Below are positions 1 to 5,761 of a stretch of DNA of 10,530 nt, in pieces. Origin of the DNA: Oscillibacter sp. (GTDB lineage: Bacteria; Bacillota; Clostridia; Oscillospirales; Oscillospiraceae); contig DNFA01000014.1 of the NCBI GenBank assembly GCA_003487665.1, forward strand, positions 1-10,530, in the 5' to 3' direction. The notes below the pieces were generated by a model. That model made no database searches, was not told the DNA's origin, and saw nothing but the letters and a program-made list of their open reading frames with translations. Position 1 is the first letter of the stretch, and every line of letters begins with the position of its first letter. The position numbers were made by a program, and so were the translations under genes.

Positions 1-40
1 CACATGGGTCCCGCCCTACGGATGGGTACGGCGAACCGCT

Positions 41-105
41 CGTAGGGGACGGCGTCCCGCAGTGGAGCGCAGCGGAACAAATGCCCTTGGGGTACGACGT
101 CCCGT
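41..105. repeat. Dispersed intergenic repeat copy near the window start
   Basis: The segment begins with GTAGGGGACGGCGTCCCG (42-59), within which GGGAC/GTCCC can form a short hairpin, and ends with GACGTCCCGT (96-105). Both words recur in the gap at 2191-2260, so this is one copy of a dispersed intergenic repeat. Nothing else is evident in 1-139 apart from the ribosome site of the next gene; no end of an upstream gene can be recognised. That such repeats are common between genes of Oscillospiraceae is my recollection. Function unknown. Confidence 0.55.
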
Positions 106-139
106 TTCAACCACGCCCCATATCAGAAAAGGAGACACT

Positions 140-1060
140 ATGAACACTACGATCCGACCTGCCGGTGGGCTGTGCCTGCCGGATAAATGCCGCGTTACCC
201 TGCTGGCGCTGGGGGACGTAGGCAGCACCCTGCTGATGGGGCTGCGGCTGCTGGGCGGCGACGTGATCCGCTCCATCGGCATCTGTGACGTGCGCCCCGG
301 CGTATCAGAGCGCTGGGAGTTCGAGCTGAACCAGATCCAGTCCCCGGACGCGGCCGCCCTGCCGCCGGTGGACATCATCGCCCCGGAGCAGCTCTTTGAC
401 GGGGACGTGTTCCTGTTCTGCGCCTCCCGCATGGTGCCGGATACGTCCGTCACCTCCGGCGACGTGCGCATGGCGCAGTACGGCCTGAACCGGGAGCTGG
501 CGGCCGTCTACGCGCGCATGGCGCGGGAGAAGAACTATCGCGGGCTGTTCTGCGTGGTCAGCGACCCGGTGGATCCTCTGTGCCGCGCCGCGATGCGAGA
601 GAGCGGCCTTGCTCCGGCGCAGGTGCGGGGCTTCGGACTGGGCGTCATGCACGCCCGCGCCCTGTACTATGCCCGGCGGGACGGGCGCTTCGCGTCCTAT
701 CTCACGGAGGGGCGCGCCTTCGGCCCCCACGGGGAGGATCTGGTGCTGGCCAACTCCGTGGCGCACTACGACGACGCCCTGTCCCGCGAGCTGACGGACA
801 AGGTCGCCCACGCCAATCTGGAGATGCGCAGGCTGGGCTACAAGCCCTACGTCGCCCCCGCCCTCAGCTCCGGCGCGCTGAGCCTGCTGGCGCTGCTGCG
901 GGGACAGTGGCACTACTCCTCCGTGTATGACGGGCAGGTGTTCATGGGCTGCCGCAACCGCCTGACGCCCGCCGGCATCGAGACGGAGGCACTGACGCTG
1001 CCCCCGGCGCTGCAAAAGCGTCTGGACGAGACGCGGGCAAAGCTGAACACTATTGAATAA
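140..1060 (+). CDS. Divergent lactate/malate dehydrogenase-like NAD-binding protein
   Basis: A 306-residue protein of normal length for the lactate/malate dehydrogenase family. The ATG at 140 is chosen because AAAGGAG (128-134) lies five bases upstream; the frame is open further back to 62 but without a ribosome site there. A Rossmann motif GDVGST (residues 25-30) follows a beta strand, and an acidic residue D50 sits where NAD ribose is usually bound. SDPVDP (141-146) matches the NPVD loop of the family, and GPHGED (195-200) matches the segment carrying the catalytic histidine (H197). The helix that usually holds the Asp of the Asp-His relay and a substrate Arg reads GVMHARAL (168-175), so an Arg is present but the Asp seems absent. 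NAD binding is likely; the substrate is not predictable and lactate or malate activity should not be assumed. It is followed after 16 bases by the flavoprotein gene, so the two are probably one operon. Confidence 0.8.
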   Translation: MNTTIRPAGGLCLPDKCRVTLLALGDVGSTLLMGLRLLGGDVIRSIGICDVRPGVSERWEFELNQIQSPDAAALPPVDIIAPEQLFDGDVFLFCASRMVPDTSVTSGDVRMAQYGLNRELAAVYARMAREKNYRGLFCVVSDPVDPLCRAAMRESGLAPAQVRGFGLGVMHARALYYARRDGRFASYLTEGRAFGPHGEDLVLANSVAHYDDALSRELTDKVAHANLEMRRLGYKPYVAPALSSGALSLLALLRGQWHYSSVYDGQVFMGCRNRLTPAGIETEALTLPPALQKRLDETRAKLNTIE

Positions 1061-1076
1061 CGGAGGGGGACATACC

Positions 1077-2108
1077 ATGCTCACCGTACTGCTTCCCGAA
1101 AACGACCGCAGCGCCGCCCTGCGGCAGCTGCTGGAGCCGCTGCTGCCCGCCGGCAGCGACATCCGCGACCCGGACGCCGGGCTGGACGGCCTGCACAGCC
1201 GCCGTCTGCTGTTCGCCGTGGCGCTGGACGAGGGCGGCTGCAATATGGCCTATTACCGGATGCTCTCCCGGCTGCGCCGCAGCAGCGACCTGCTGGAGGG
1301 CTGCACCGCCGGGTGCATTGTCACCGGCGTGGGCGAGTTTTACACCAAGGACGTGGCGCGGGACATGGTGTTCGCCGCCAATCAGGCGGGCTGCGGCTTC
1401 ATCGGCCGCCCGCTGGTGGAGGCCACCGGCTCCCTGCGCAATTTCCGCACCCAGGCGCAGATCGGCGGCACGGACGAGGTCACGGCCTTCCACGCGGCGC
1501 TGGCGGAGCTGATCGCCCGGCTGGATGCGTGGGAAAAGCCCGCGCCCATCCGGAACGTGCTGGCGCTCCACGCCTCCCAGCGCGCCACGTCCAACACGCT
1601 GGCGCTGTGGGAGCTGGTGAAGGCCGGGCTTCCGGCGGACATGGAGGTGCAGGAGATCTGCCTGCGCAACGGCACCATGGCCGACTGCAACGGATGCAGC
1701 TACACCGCCTGTCTCCACTTCGGCGAGCAGGGCGGCTGTTTCTACGGCGGCCCCATGGTGGATGAGGTCTATCCCGCCGTCCGCCGCTGCGATGCGCTGG
1801 TGATGCTCTGCGCCAACTACAACGACGCGCTGGCCGCCAACCTGACCGCCTGCGTCAACCGGCTCACGGCGCTGTTCCGCCAGACCCGCATGTACGACAA
1901 GCGCCTGTTCGGGCTGATCGTCTCCGGCTACTCCGGCGGCGACCTGCTGGCGCGCCAGCTGATCTCCGCCCTGAACATGAACAAGTCCTTCTACCTGCCG
2001 CCCCGGTTCTCCCTGCTGGAGACGGCCAACGAGCGCGGCAGCCTTGTGAAGCTGCCGGGCATCGAGGCGCAGGCGGCGGCCTTCGCGCGGCATATCGCCG
2101 AGAGCTGA
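1077..2108 (+). CDS. Iron-sulfur flavoprotein, NADPH-dependent FMN reductase-like
   Basis: A 343-residue protein. The ATG at 1077 has GGAGGGGGA (1062-1070) at good spacing; an in-frame TTG at 1053 would overlap the previous gene and lacks a ribosome site. The C-terminal half is flavodoxin-like: HASQRATSNT (165-174) matches the GSxRxxSNT loop that holds the FMN phosphate, and it is followed by a cysteine cluster C204, C207, C212, C221 (CX2CX4CX8C) of the kind that binds 4Fe-4S in iron-sulfur flavoproteins. The first ~160 residues form a separate domain without a clear family; its GCIVTGVGEFYTKD and GCGFIGRPL stretches resemble an alpha/beta fold, perhaps a second flavodoxin-like one. The likely role is cytoplasmic electron transfer using FMN and an iron-sulfur cluster. 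The partner could be the dehydrogenase-like protein upstream or the ferredoxin downstream, an inference from position only. Confidence 0.78.
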   Translation: MLTVLLPENDRSAALRQLLEPLLPAGSDIRDPDAGLDGLHSRRLLFAVALDEGGCNMAYYRMLSRLRRSSDLLEGCTAGCIVTGVGEFYTKDVARDMVFAANQAGCGFIGRPLVEATGSLRNFRTQAQIGGTDEVTAFHAALAELIARLDAWEKPAPIRNVLALHASQRATSNTLALWELVKAGLPADMEVQEICLRNGTMADCNGCSYTACLHFGEQGGCFYGGPMVDEVYPAVRRCDALVMLCANYNDALAANLTACVNRLTALFRQTRMYDKRLFGLIVSGYSGGDLLARQLISALNMNKSFYLPPRFSLLETANERGSLVKLPGIEAQAAAFARHIAES

Positions 2109-2141
2109 ATACGCCCCGCCGCGCCTGTGCGTTATCTGTCC

Positions 2142-2163
2142 GGGCGGACAGAGTCGTCCGCCC
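2142..2163. repeat. Short perfect hairpin, dispersed repeat family 2
   Basis: GGGCGGAC (2142-2149) and GTCCGCCC (2156-2163) form a perfect 8-bp stem around a six-base loop, 34 bases after the flavoprotein stop. No T run follows on either strand, so it is not a standard intrinsic terminator, although it could stabilise the 3' end of the mRNA. The flanking CCCCTAC resembles the end of the neighbouring repeat family. Confidence 0.5.
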
Positions 2164-2190
2164 CTACAAGGCAAAGCGGGAACCGCGCTG

Positions 2191-2260
2191 ACGGGACGTC
2201 GAGGACGCCGTCCCCTACACACTGACGTCCCGTGTGGAATGCGTAGGGGACGGCGCCCTC
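2191..2260. repeat. Inverted pair of dispersed intergenic repeats
   Basis: Two oppositely oriented copies of the repeat seen at 41-60 face each other. Bases 2201-2218 pair with 2243-2260 over 18 bp with one mismatch, with core CGCCGTCCCCTAC/GTAGGGGACGGCG. A second pairing, ACGGGACGTC (2191-2200) with GACGTCCCGT (2224-2233), is also perfect but is mutually exclusive as a simple hairpin. The 215-base gap between the flavoprotein and ferredoxin genes is thus largely repeat DNA. In RNA it would form a strong hairpin without a T run. Confidence 0.6.
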
Positions 2261-2323
2261 GCCTGCATACTCCTGCCGCAAACCGGGGAAAATACTTCCA
2301 TCAATTAAAAGGAGGTATGTTCC

Positions 2324-2515
2324 ATGGAAGCGATGGTGCTGCAAAAGGCGTGTATCCAGTGCGGCCTGTGCGCCGGGCTGTGCCCGGAGGTGTTCGCGCT
2401 GGACGACGGTGAACCGGCGCGGGTGCTGGTGTCCCCCATTCCCGACGAGCAGAAGATCGGCGTGCAGGAGGCGGCGGACAGCTGCCCCGTGGCCGCCATT
2501 CAGGTGACGGCGTAA
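2324..2515 (+). CDS. Small single-cluster 4Fe-4S ferredoxin
   Basis: A complete 63-residue ferredoxin. The start at 2324 is supported by AAGGAGG (2309-2315) eight bases upstream. The motif CIQCGLCAGLCP places cysteines at 10, 13, 16 and 20, and a distal CP pair lies at C54-P55, the arrangement of one-cluster bacterial ferredoxins of the Thermotoga type, where Cys10/13/16 and the distal Cys hold the cluster. C20 is extra; the second cysteine with which it forms a disulfide in the Thermotoga protein, eight residues before the last ligand, is Gly46 here (comparison from memory). The protein is acidic and cytoplasmic and should carry one electron at a time for oxidoreductases, possibly the upstream flavoprotein. 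It is separated from that operon by a repeat block and precedes the rpsO promoter, so it may be transcribed on its own. No convincing promoter was found. Confidence 0.9.
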   Translation: MEAMVLQKACIQCGLCAGLCPEVFALDDGEPARVLVSPIPDEQKIGVQEAADSCPVAAIQVTA

Positions 2516-2543
2516 AAATTCCCGAAAATGCCGCAAAAACCAC

Positions 2544-2572
2544 TTTACAACGGCGGTTTTCTGTGGTATCAT
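2544..2572 (+). promoter_or_regulatory. Predicted housekeeping promoter of rpsO
   Basis: TTTACA (2544-2549) and TATCAT (2567-2572) are separated by exactly 17 bases, and TGG immediately before the -10 box makes it an extended -10 site. Each box differs from consensus at one position. Transcription would begin near 2579, giving a leader of about 100 bases before rpsO. Confidence 0.75.
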
Positions 2573-2578
2573 CACAAA

Positions 2579-2682
2579 GTACGCGCCAAGCGTGCATGAC
2601 CCCTGCCTTAGCGGTGCGGAGCGTTCCATCTCTCCCATGGCTCAGGCTGCGGGCGTATTTCAAGAAAGGTGGAAACACAACT
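2579..2682 (+). promoter_or_regulatory. Structured rpsO leader, candidate S15 autoregulatory RNA
   Basis: The roughly 104-base untranslated leader can close on itself: TACGC (2580-2584) pairs with GCGTA (2653-2657), extended by CC/GG past one bulged base. Inside, CC..GCC (2602-2607) pairs with GG.GC.GG (2614-2619) with small bulges, and GAGC (2619-2622) can alternatively pair with GCTC (2640-2643), so a branched structure just before the ribosome site is plausible. S15 is known to repress its own translation through structured leaders in several bacterial groups. No match to a particular known leader class is claimed; the fold is by eye. Confidence 0.35.
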
Positions 2683-2949
2683 ATGATGCTGAAAGATCAG
2701 AAGACCTCTATCATCGAGGCCAACCGCACCCACGAGACCGACACCGGCTCCCCCGAGGTTCAGGTGGCCATCCTCACCGAGCGTATCAACCAGCTGACCG
2801 CTCACCTGAAGGTGCATCCCCATGACTTCCACAGCCGCCGCGGTATGCAGATGATGATCGGTAAGCGCCGCCGTCTGCTGGACTATCTGGCCAAGAAGGA
2901 CATCGAGCGTTATCGTGCCCTCATCGCCAAGCTGGGTCTGCGTAAGTAA
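2683..2949 (+). CDS. rpsO: 30S ribosomal protein S15
   Basis: An 88-residue protein (87 if the second of the two adjacent ATG codons is used), the normal size for S15. AAAGGTGG (2665-2672) is the ribosome site and favours 2683. Family hallmarks are clear: HETDTGSPEVQ near residue 18, then the HLKVHPHDFHSRRG segment whose His, Asp and Ser contact 16S rRNA, and the basic GKRRRLLDYL helix before a terminal LGLRK. S15 binds the central domain of 16S rRNA early in 30S assembly. The gene has its own promoter, leader and terminator and is followed by pnp, the classic bacterial order. The in-frame opening back to 2563 is promoter and leader, not coding. Confidence 0.97.
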   Translation: MMLKDQKTSIIEANRTHETDTGSPEVQVAILTERINQLTAHLKVHPHDFHSRRGMQMMIGKRRRLLDYLAKKDIERYRALIAKLGLRK

Positions 2950-2957
2950 GTTGAAAC

Positions 2958-2990
2958 AGGGTGATGTGCGTCCGCGCATCACCCTTCTTT
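2958..2990 (+). terminator. Intrinsic terminator after rpsO
   Basis: AGGGTGATG (2958-2966) pairs with CATCACCCT (2977-2985), continued inward by a U-G, a G-C and a C-G pair around loop GTCC, and is followed by TTCTTT. The T tract is interrupted by one C, so read-through into pnp is possible, as in other bacteria where rpsO and pnp are partly co-transcribed. Confidence 0.8.
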
Positions 2991-3013
2991 CACATTCTGC
3001 GCCGTGTGCCGAT

Positions 3014-3089
3014 TGACCCTTAGCAGTTGAAAATGCGCCGAAATTCCGCACCTTTCGGCCTGTTTTCAAGTGCTAACGGCGATGGGTCA
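3014..3089 (+). promoter_or_regulatory. Long imperfect hairpin in the pnp leader
   Basis: Nested complementary arms read from outside in: TGACCC (3014-3019) with GGGTCA (3084-3089); TTAGCA (3020-3025) with TGCTAA (3071-3076) after a 7-base bulge; TTGAAAA (3027-3033) with TTTTCAA (3063-3069) past one G/G mismatch; a 3x3 internal loop; then GCCGAAA (3037-3043) with TTTCGGC (3053-3059) around a 9-base loop. That is 26 base pairs ending 37 bases before the pnp start. In Escherichia coli an RNase III-cleaved stem in the pnp leader is the target of PNPase autoregulation; an analogous role here is inference. No T run follows, so it is not a terminator. Confidence 0.65.
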
Positions 3090-3126
3090 CGACGCGGGAT
3101 GATATTTCACGAAAAGGAGAAATCAC

Positions 3127-5277
3127 ATGTCAACTATCATCACCAAGCGCCAGTTCCCCCACTACCACAAGTACACCATGGATCTGGCCGGCCGTCCCCT
3201 GACGCTGGAGGTGGGCAAGCTGGCTGAGCTGGCCAACGCCGCCGTCATGGTGGGCTATGGCGACACCCGCGTGCTGTGCTGCGTCACCGCCGCGCCCCGT
3301 CCCCGGGACGGCATCGACTTCTTCCCCCTGTCCGTGGACTTCGAGGAGAAGATGTACTCCGTGGGTCGCATCCCCGGCAGCTTCAACCGCCGCGAGGGTC
3401 GCCCCGGCGAGAAGGGCATCCTGACCTCCCGCGTCATCGACCGTCCCATCCGCCCCCTGTTCCCCTATGACTTCCGCAACGACGTGTCCGTCATGTGCAC
3501 CGTCATGGCCGTGGATCACGACTGCTCTCCGGAGATCGCTGCCCTCATCGGCACCTCTGCGGCGCTGGCCATCTCCGACATTCCCTGGAACGGCCCCGTG
3601 GCCGCTCTGAAGGTGGGGCTGGTGGACGGCAAGCTGGTGTTCAACCCCAACGCCGAGCAGCGCAAGGTCAGCGACCTGGACGTGACCGTCGTCTCCACCG
3701 GCAAGAAGGTGGTCATGATCGAGGCCGGCGCCAACGAGGTGCCCAACGATGTGATGTTCGAGGCCATTCGCTCCGCCCACGAGGAGAACCAGAAGCAGAT
3801 CGCCCTCATCAACCAGATGGTGGCCGAGATCGGCAAGCCCAAGTTCGACTATCCCCACGCCGACTTCAACTACGAGCTGTTCAATAAGATCACCGAGGAC
3901 TTCATGGACGAGGCCAAGGCCGCCATGGACACCGACGACAAGAACGTCCGCGAGCAGCGCTGGAACGCCATGATCGAAAAGTGGCACGAGAAGTATCTGG
4001 AAGAGTATCCCAACATGGATCAGTACCTGGAGGAGATCACCTACAAGTTCCAGAAGATGATCGTGAAGAAGTGGCTGCTGGAGGGTCATCGCGTGGATGG
4101 CCGTCAGAAGAACGAGATCCGTCCTCTGGACGCCGAGGTGGGCGTTCTGCCCCGCGTCCACGGCTCCGGCCTGTTCACCCGCGGCCAGACGCAGGTGCTG
4201 TCCGTCTGCACGCTGGACACCCTGTCCGCCAACCAGAAGCTGGACACCATCTGGGAGGAGACGGAGAAGCGCTACATGCACCACTACAACTTCCCCGGCT
4301 ACTCCGTGGGCGAGGCCAAGCCCGCCCGCAGCCCCGGCCGCCGCGAGATCGGCCACGGCGCGCTGGCTGAGCGCGCTCTGCTGCCCGTCATTCCTCCCGT
4401 GGAGGAGTTCCCCTACGCCATCCGCGTGGTCAGCGAGGTGGTGTCCTCCAACGGTTCCACCTCTCAGGGCTCCATCTGCGGCTCCACGCTGGCACTGATG
4501 GACGCCGGCGTGCCCATCAAGGCGCCTGTGGCCGGCATTTCCTGCGGCCTGATCCAGGACGACGACGGCAGCTTCACCACCTTCATCGACATCCAGGGCG
4601 TGGAGGACTTCCACGGCGAGATGGACTTCAAGGTGGCCGGTACCAAGAAGGGCATCACCGCCATTCAGATGGATCTGAAGAACGACGGCCTGACCATGGA
4701 GATCATCAAAAACGCGCTGGACATCACCTACGATGCCCGCTGCCAGATCCTCGACCAGGTCATGCTGCCCTGCATTGCCGAGCCTCGCGCCGAGGTCAGC
4801 AAGTACGCGCCCAAGATGATCACCATGCACATCGACCCGGACAAGATCCGCGACGTCATCGGCAAGGGCGGCTCCGTCATCCAGAAGATCGTGGCCGAGT
4901 CCGGCGCCAAGATCGACATCGACGACGACGGCACCATCCACATCGCCTCCCCCGACGCGGAGAGCTGCGAAAAGGCCAAGAAGTGCATTGACGACATCGT
5001 GTTTGTCCCCGAGGTGGGTCAGCTGTACTACGGCCGCGTGGTGCGCCTGATGACCTTCGGCGCCTTCGTGGAGCTGGCGCCCGGCAAGGACGGTCTGGTG
5101 CACATCTCCAAGCTGGCTGACAAGCGCATCGAGAAGGTGGAGGACGCCTGCAAGATCGGCGACATGATGTGGGTCAAGGTCACGGAGATCGACGAAAAGG
5201 GTCGCGTGAACCTGAGCCACAAGGACGCCATGAAGGAGATCGCCGCCAAGGAAGCCGCCGGCGAGCCCATCAAGTAA
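3127..5277 (+). CDS. pnp: Polynucleotide phosphorylase (polyribonucleotide nucleotidyltransferase)
   Basis: A complete 716-residue PNPase. It degrades RNA from the 3' end with phosphate, releasing nucleoside diphosphates, and can add tails in reverse; it normally acts as a ring-shaped trimer in the cytoplasm. AAAAGGAG (3112-3119) lies seven bases before the ATG. Order of domains: first RNase PH-like domain (about 15-145), helical linker domain, second RNase PH domain from about 331 (VHGSGLFTRGQTQ), phosphate-binding SNGSTSQGS near 441, and metal and catalytic residues D494, D500 and K502, which line up with E. coli D486, D492 and K494 (numbering recalled). A KH domain follows with GKGG at 579-582, then an S1 domain from about 630 to 700. 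The residue before MDFK is Glu498 where Asp is usual. No acidic C-terminal tail for RNase E is present. A strong terminator follows. The leader hairpin suggests autoregulation. Confidence 0.98.
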   Translation: MSTIITKRQFPHYHKYTMDLAGRPLTLEVGKLAELANAAVMVGYGDTRVLCCVTAAPRPRDGIDFFPLSVDFEEKMYSVGRIPGSFNRREGRPGEKGILTSRVIDRPIRPLFPYDFRNDVSVMCTVMAVDHDCSPEIAALIGTSAALAISDIPWNGPVAALKVGLVDGKLVFNPNAEQRKVSDLDVTVVSTGKKVVMIEAGANEVPNDVMFEAIRSAHEENQKQIALINQMVAEIGKPKFDYPHADFNYELFNKITEDFMDEAKAAMDTDDKNVREQRWNAMIEKWHEKYLEEYPNMDQYLEEITYKFQKMIVKKWLLEGHRVDGRQKNEIRPLDAEVGVLPRVHGSGLFTRGQTQVLSVCTLDTLSANQKLDTIWEETEKRYMHHYNFPGYSVGEAKPARSPGRREIGHGALAERALLPVIPPVEEFPYAIRVVSEVVSSNGSTSQGSICGSTLALMDAGVPIKAPVAGISCGLIQDDDGSFTTFIDIQGVEDFHGEMDFKVAGTKKGITAIQMDLKNDGLTMEIIKNALDITYDARCQILDQVMLPCIAEPRAEVSKYAPKMITMHIDPDKIRDVIGKGGSVIQKIVAESGAKIDIDDDGTIHIASPDAESCEKAKKCIDDIVFVPEVGQLYYGRVVRLMTFGAFVELAPGKDGLVHISKLADKRIEKVEDACKIGDMMWVKVTEIDEKGRVNLSHKDAMKEIAAKEAAGEPIK

Positions 5278-5288
5278 ATCCGCATAAT

Positions 5289-5319
5289 AAAAAAGAGAGC
5301 TGCAAGGCTCTCTTTTTTT
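5289..5319 (+). terminator. Intrinsic terminator after pnp
   Basis: GAGAGC (5295-5300) pairs with GCTCTC (5307-5312) around loop TGCAAG, with an A run before and seven Ts (5313-5319) after it. The A and T runs can lengthen the stem. It lies 11 bases past the pnp stop. Confidence 0.93.
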
Positions 5320-5347
5320 GCCCACGATCGCAGGGAGCGGCGCTTAT

Positions 5348-5406
5348 AAAAAAGCCCTGCTGCCGGCACGCCGAGGGGGACGGCGTGAGGGGGATGGCAG
5401 CAGGGC
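5348..5406 (-). terminator. Large inverted repeat with minus-strand terminator form
   Basis: GCCCTGCTGCC (5354-5364) and GGCAGCAGGGC (5396-5406) are perfect 11-bp arms; inside, CACGCC (5367-5372) pairs with GGCGTG (5382-5387). The A run at 5348-5353 becomes a T run on the minus strand directly after the stem, the form of a minus-strand intrinsic terminator. No minus-strand gene ends nearby, so it is an orphan, a repeat copy, or a guard against antisense reading into pnp. The inner GGGGGACGGCGT resembles the dispersed repeat at 42-57. Confidence 0.5.
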
Positions 5407-5427
5407 ACAGGTGGGCGATAGACTATC

Positions 5428-5463
5428 TATAGCCTATATAGTAGCACGCGTAGCCTATAAAAG
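5428..5463 (+). promoter_or_regulatory. Phased repeats upstream of the XRE gene, candidate operator
   Basis: TAGCCTATA occurs at 5430-5438 and again at 5451-5459, a spacing of 21 bp, about two turns of the helix. The first copy lies inside the near-palindrome CTATA-gccta-TATAG (5427-5441). TATAGT at 5437-5442 could serve as a -10 box, but no good -35 box lies before it. Binding by the adjacent XRE protein is inferred from position and phasing. Confidence 0.45.
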
Positions 5464-5473
5464 CAAGCCTTTT

Positions 5474-5509
5474 CGGGTATTCTGATAAAAAAAGTTGAAA
5501 AAATACCCG
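5474..5509 (+). promoter_or_regulatory. Inverted repeat overlapping the XRE ribosome site
   Basis: CGGGTATT (5474-5481) and AATACCCG (5502-5509) are perfect 8-bp arms separated by 20 AT-rich bases. The right arm runs into the GGAGG ribosome site (5509-5513). It could be an operator in DNA or a weak RNA hairpin limiting translation. Confidence 0.45.
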
Positions 5510-5518
5510 GAGGGACAC

Positions 5519-5761
5519 ATGAACACCATCACAGCGGTGCGTGACCGCATTTTGCAGCTGTGCGAACAGCGGAATATCAGCATCAACAGGCTGGCGCCGC
5601 TCAGCGGTCTGCCGCCGTCCAGCATAAAGAATATCCTGTACGGCAAGAGTCAGAATCCCAAGCTGCTGACCATCAAGATCCTCTGTGACGGACTGGGCAT
5701 CACGCTGGGCGAATTTTTCAGCACCGAGACATTCGACAGTCTGGAGCAGGAGATACAATAG
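5519..5761 (+). CDS. Small XRE-family helix-turn-helix regulator
   Basis: An 80-residue protein that is almost entirely one DNA-binding domain. The helix-turn-helix is ISINRLAPLSGLPPSSIKNI (residues 20-39), followed by NPKLLTIKILCDGLGITLGEFF, the usual fourth and fifth helices of Cro/CI-type domains. The ATG at 5519 is preferred because GGAGG (5509-5513) precedes it by five bases; a TTG at 5495 in frame lies within the inverted repeat. There is no sensor or dimerisation domain, so it likely acts as a simple repressor or activator, perhaps of its own gene through the repeats at 5428-5509. It stands alone after the pnp terminator. The stop is immediately followed, in the same frame, by the decayed HExxH gene, so the target operon may be lost. 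Confidence 0.88.
   Translation: MNTITAVRDRILQLCEQRNISINRLAPLSGLPPSSIKNILYGKSQNPKLLTIKILCDGLGITLGEFFSTETFDSLEQEIQ

Noticed and set aside
1050..2222. 390-residue open frame antisense to the flavoprotein gene
   Set aside because: The sense strand carries an FMN loop and cysteine cluster with a ribosome site; the antisense product has biased composition and no recognisable domain.
2516..2560. Possible terminator after the ferredoxin gene (AAAACC and GGTTTT)
   Set aside because: The stem is short, the loop is long, and the segment overlaps the -35 region of the rpsO promoter; termination is not supported.
2991..3013. Separate promoter for pnp
   Set aside because: No pair of boxes with acceptable spacing was found; TTGACC at 3013 has no -10 partner, so read-through from rpsO remains possible.
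3027..3227. 66-residue plus-strand frame starting inside the pnp leader hairpin
   Set aside because: It begins at a TTG without a ribosome site, lies in the hairpin and overlaps pnp in another frame.
3130..5325. 731-residue open frame antisense to pnp
   Set aside because: It is the mirror of a GC-rich, well-conserved gene, has a low-complexity composition rich in Val, His, Asp and Gly, and has no family features or ribosome site.
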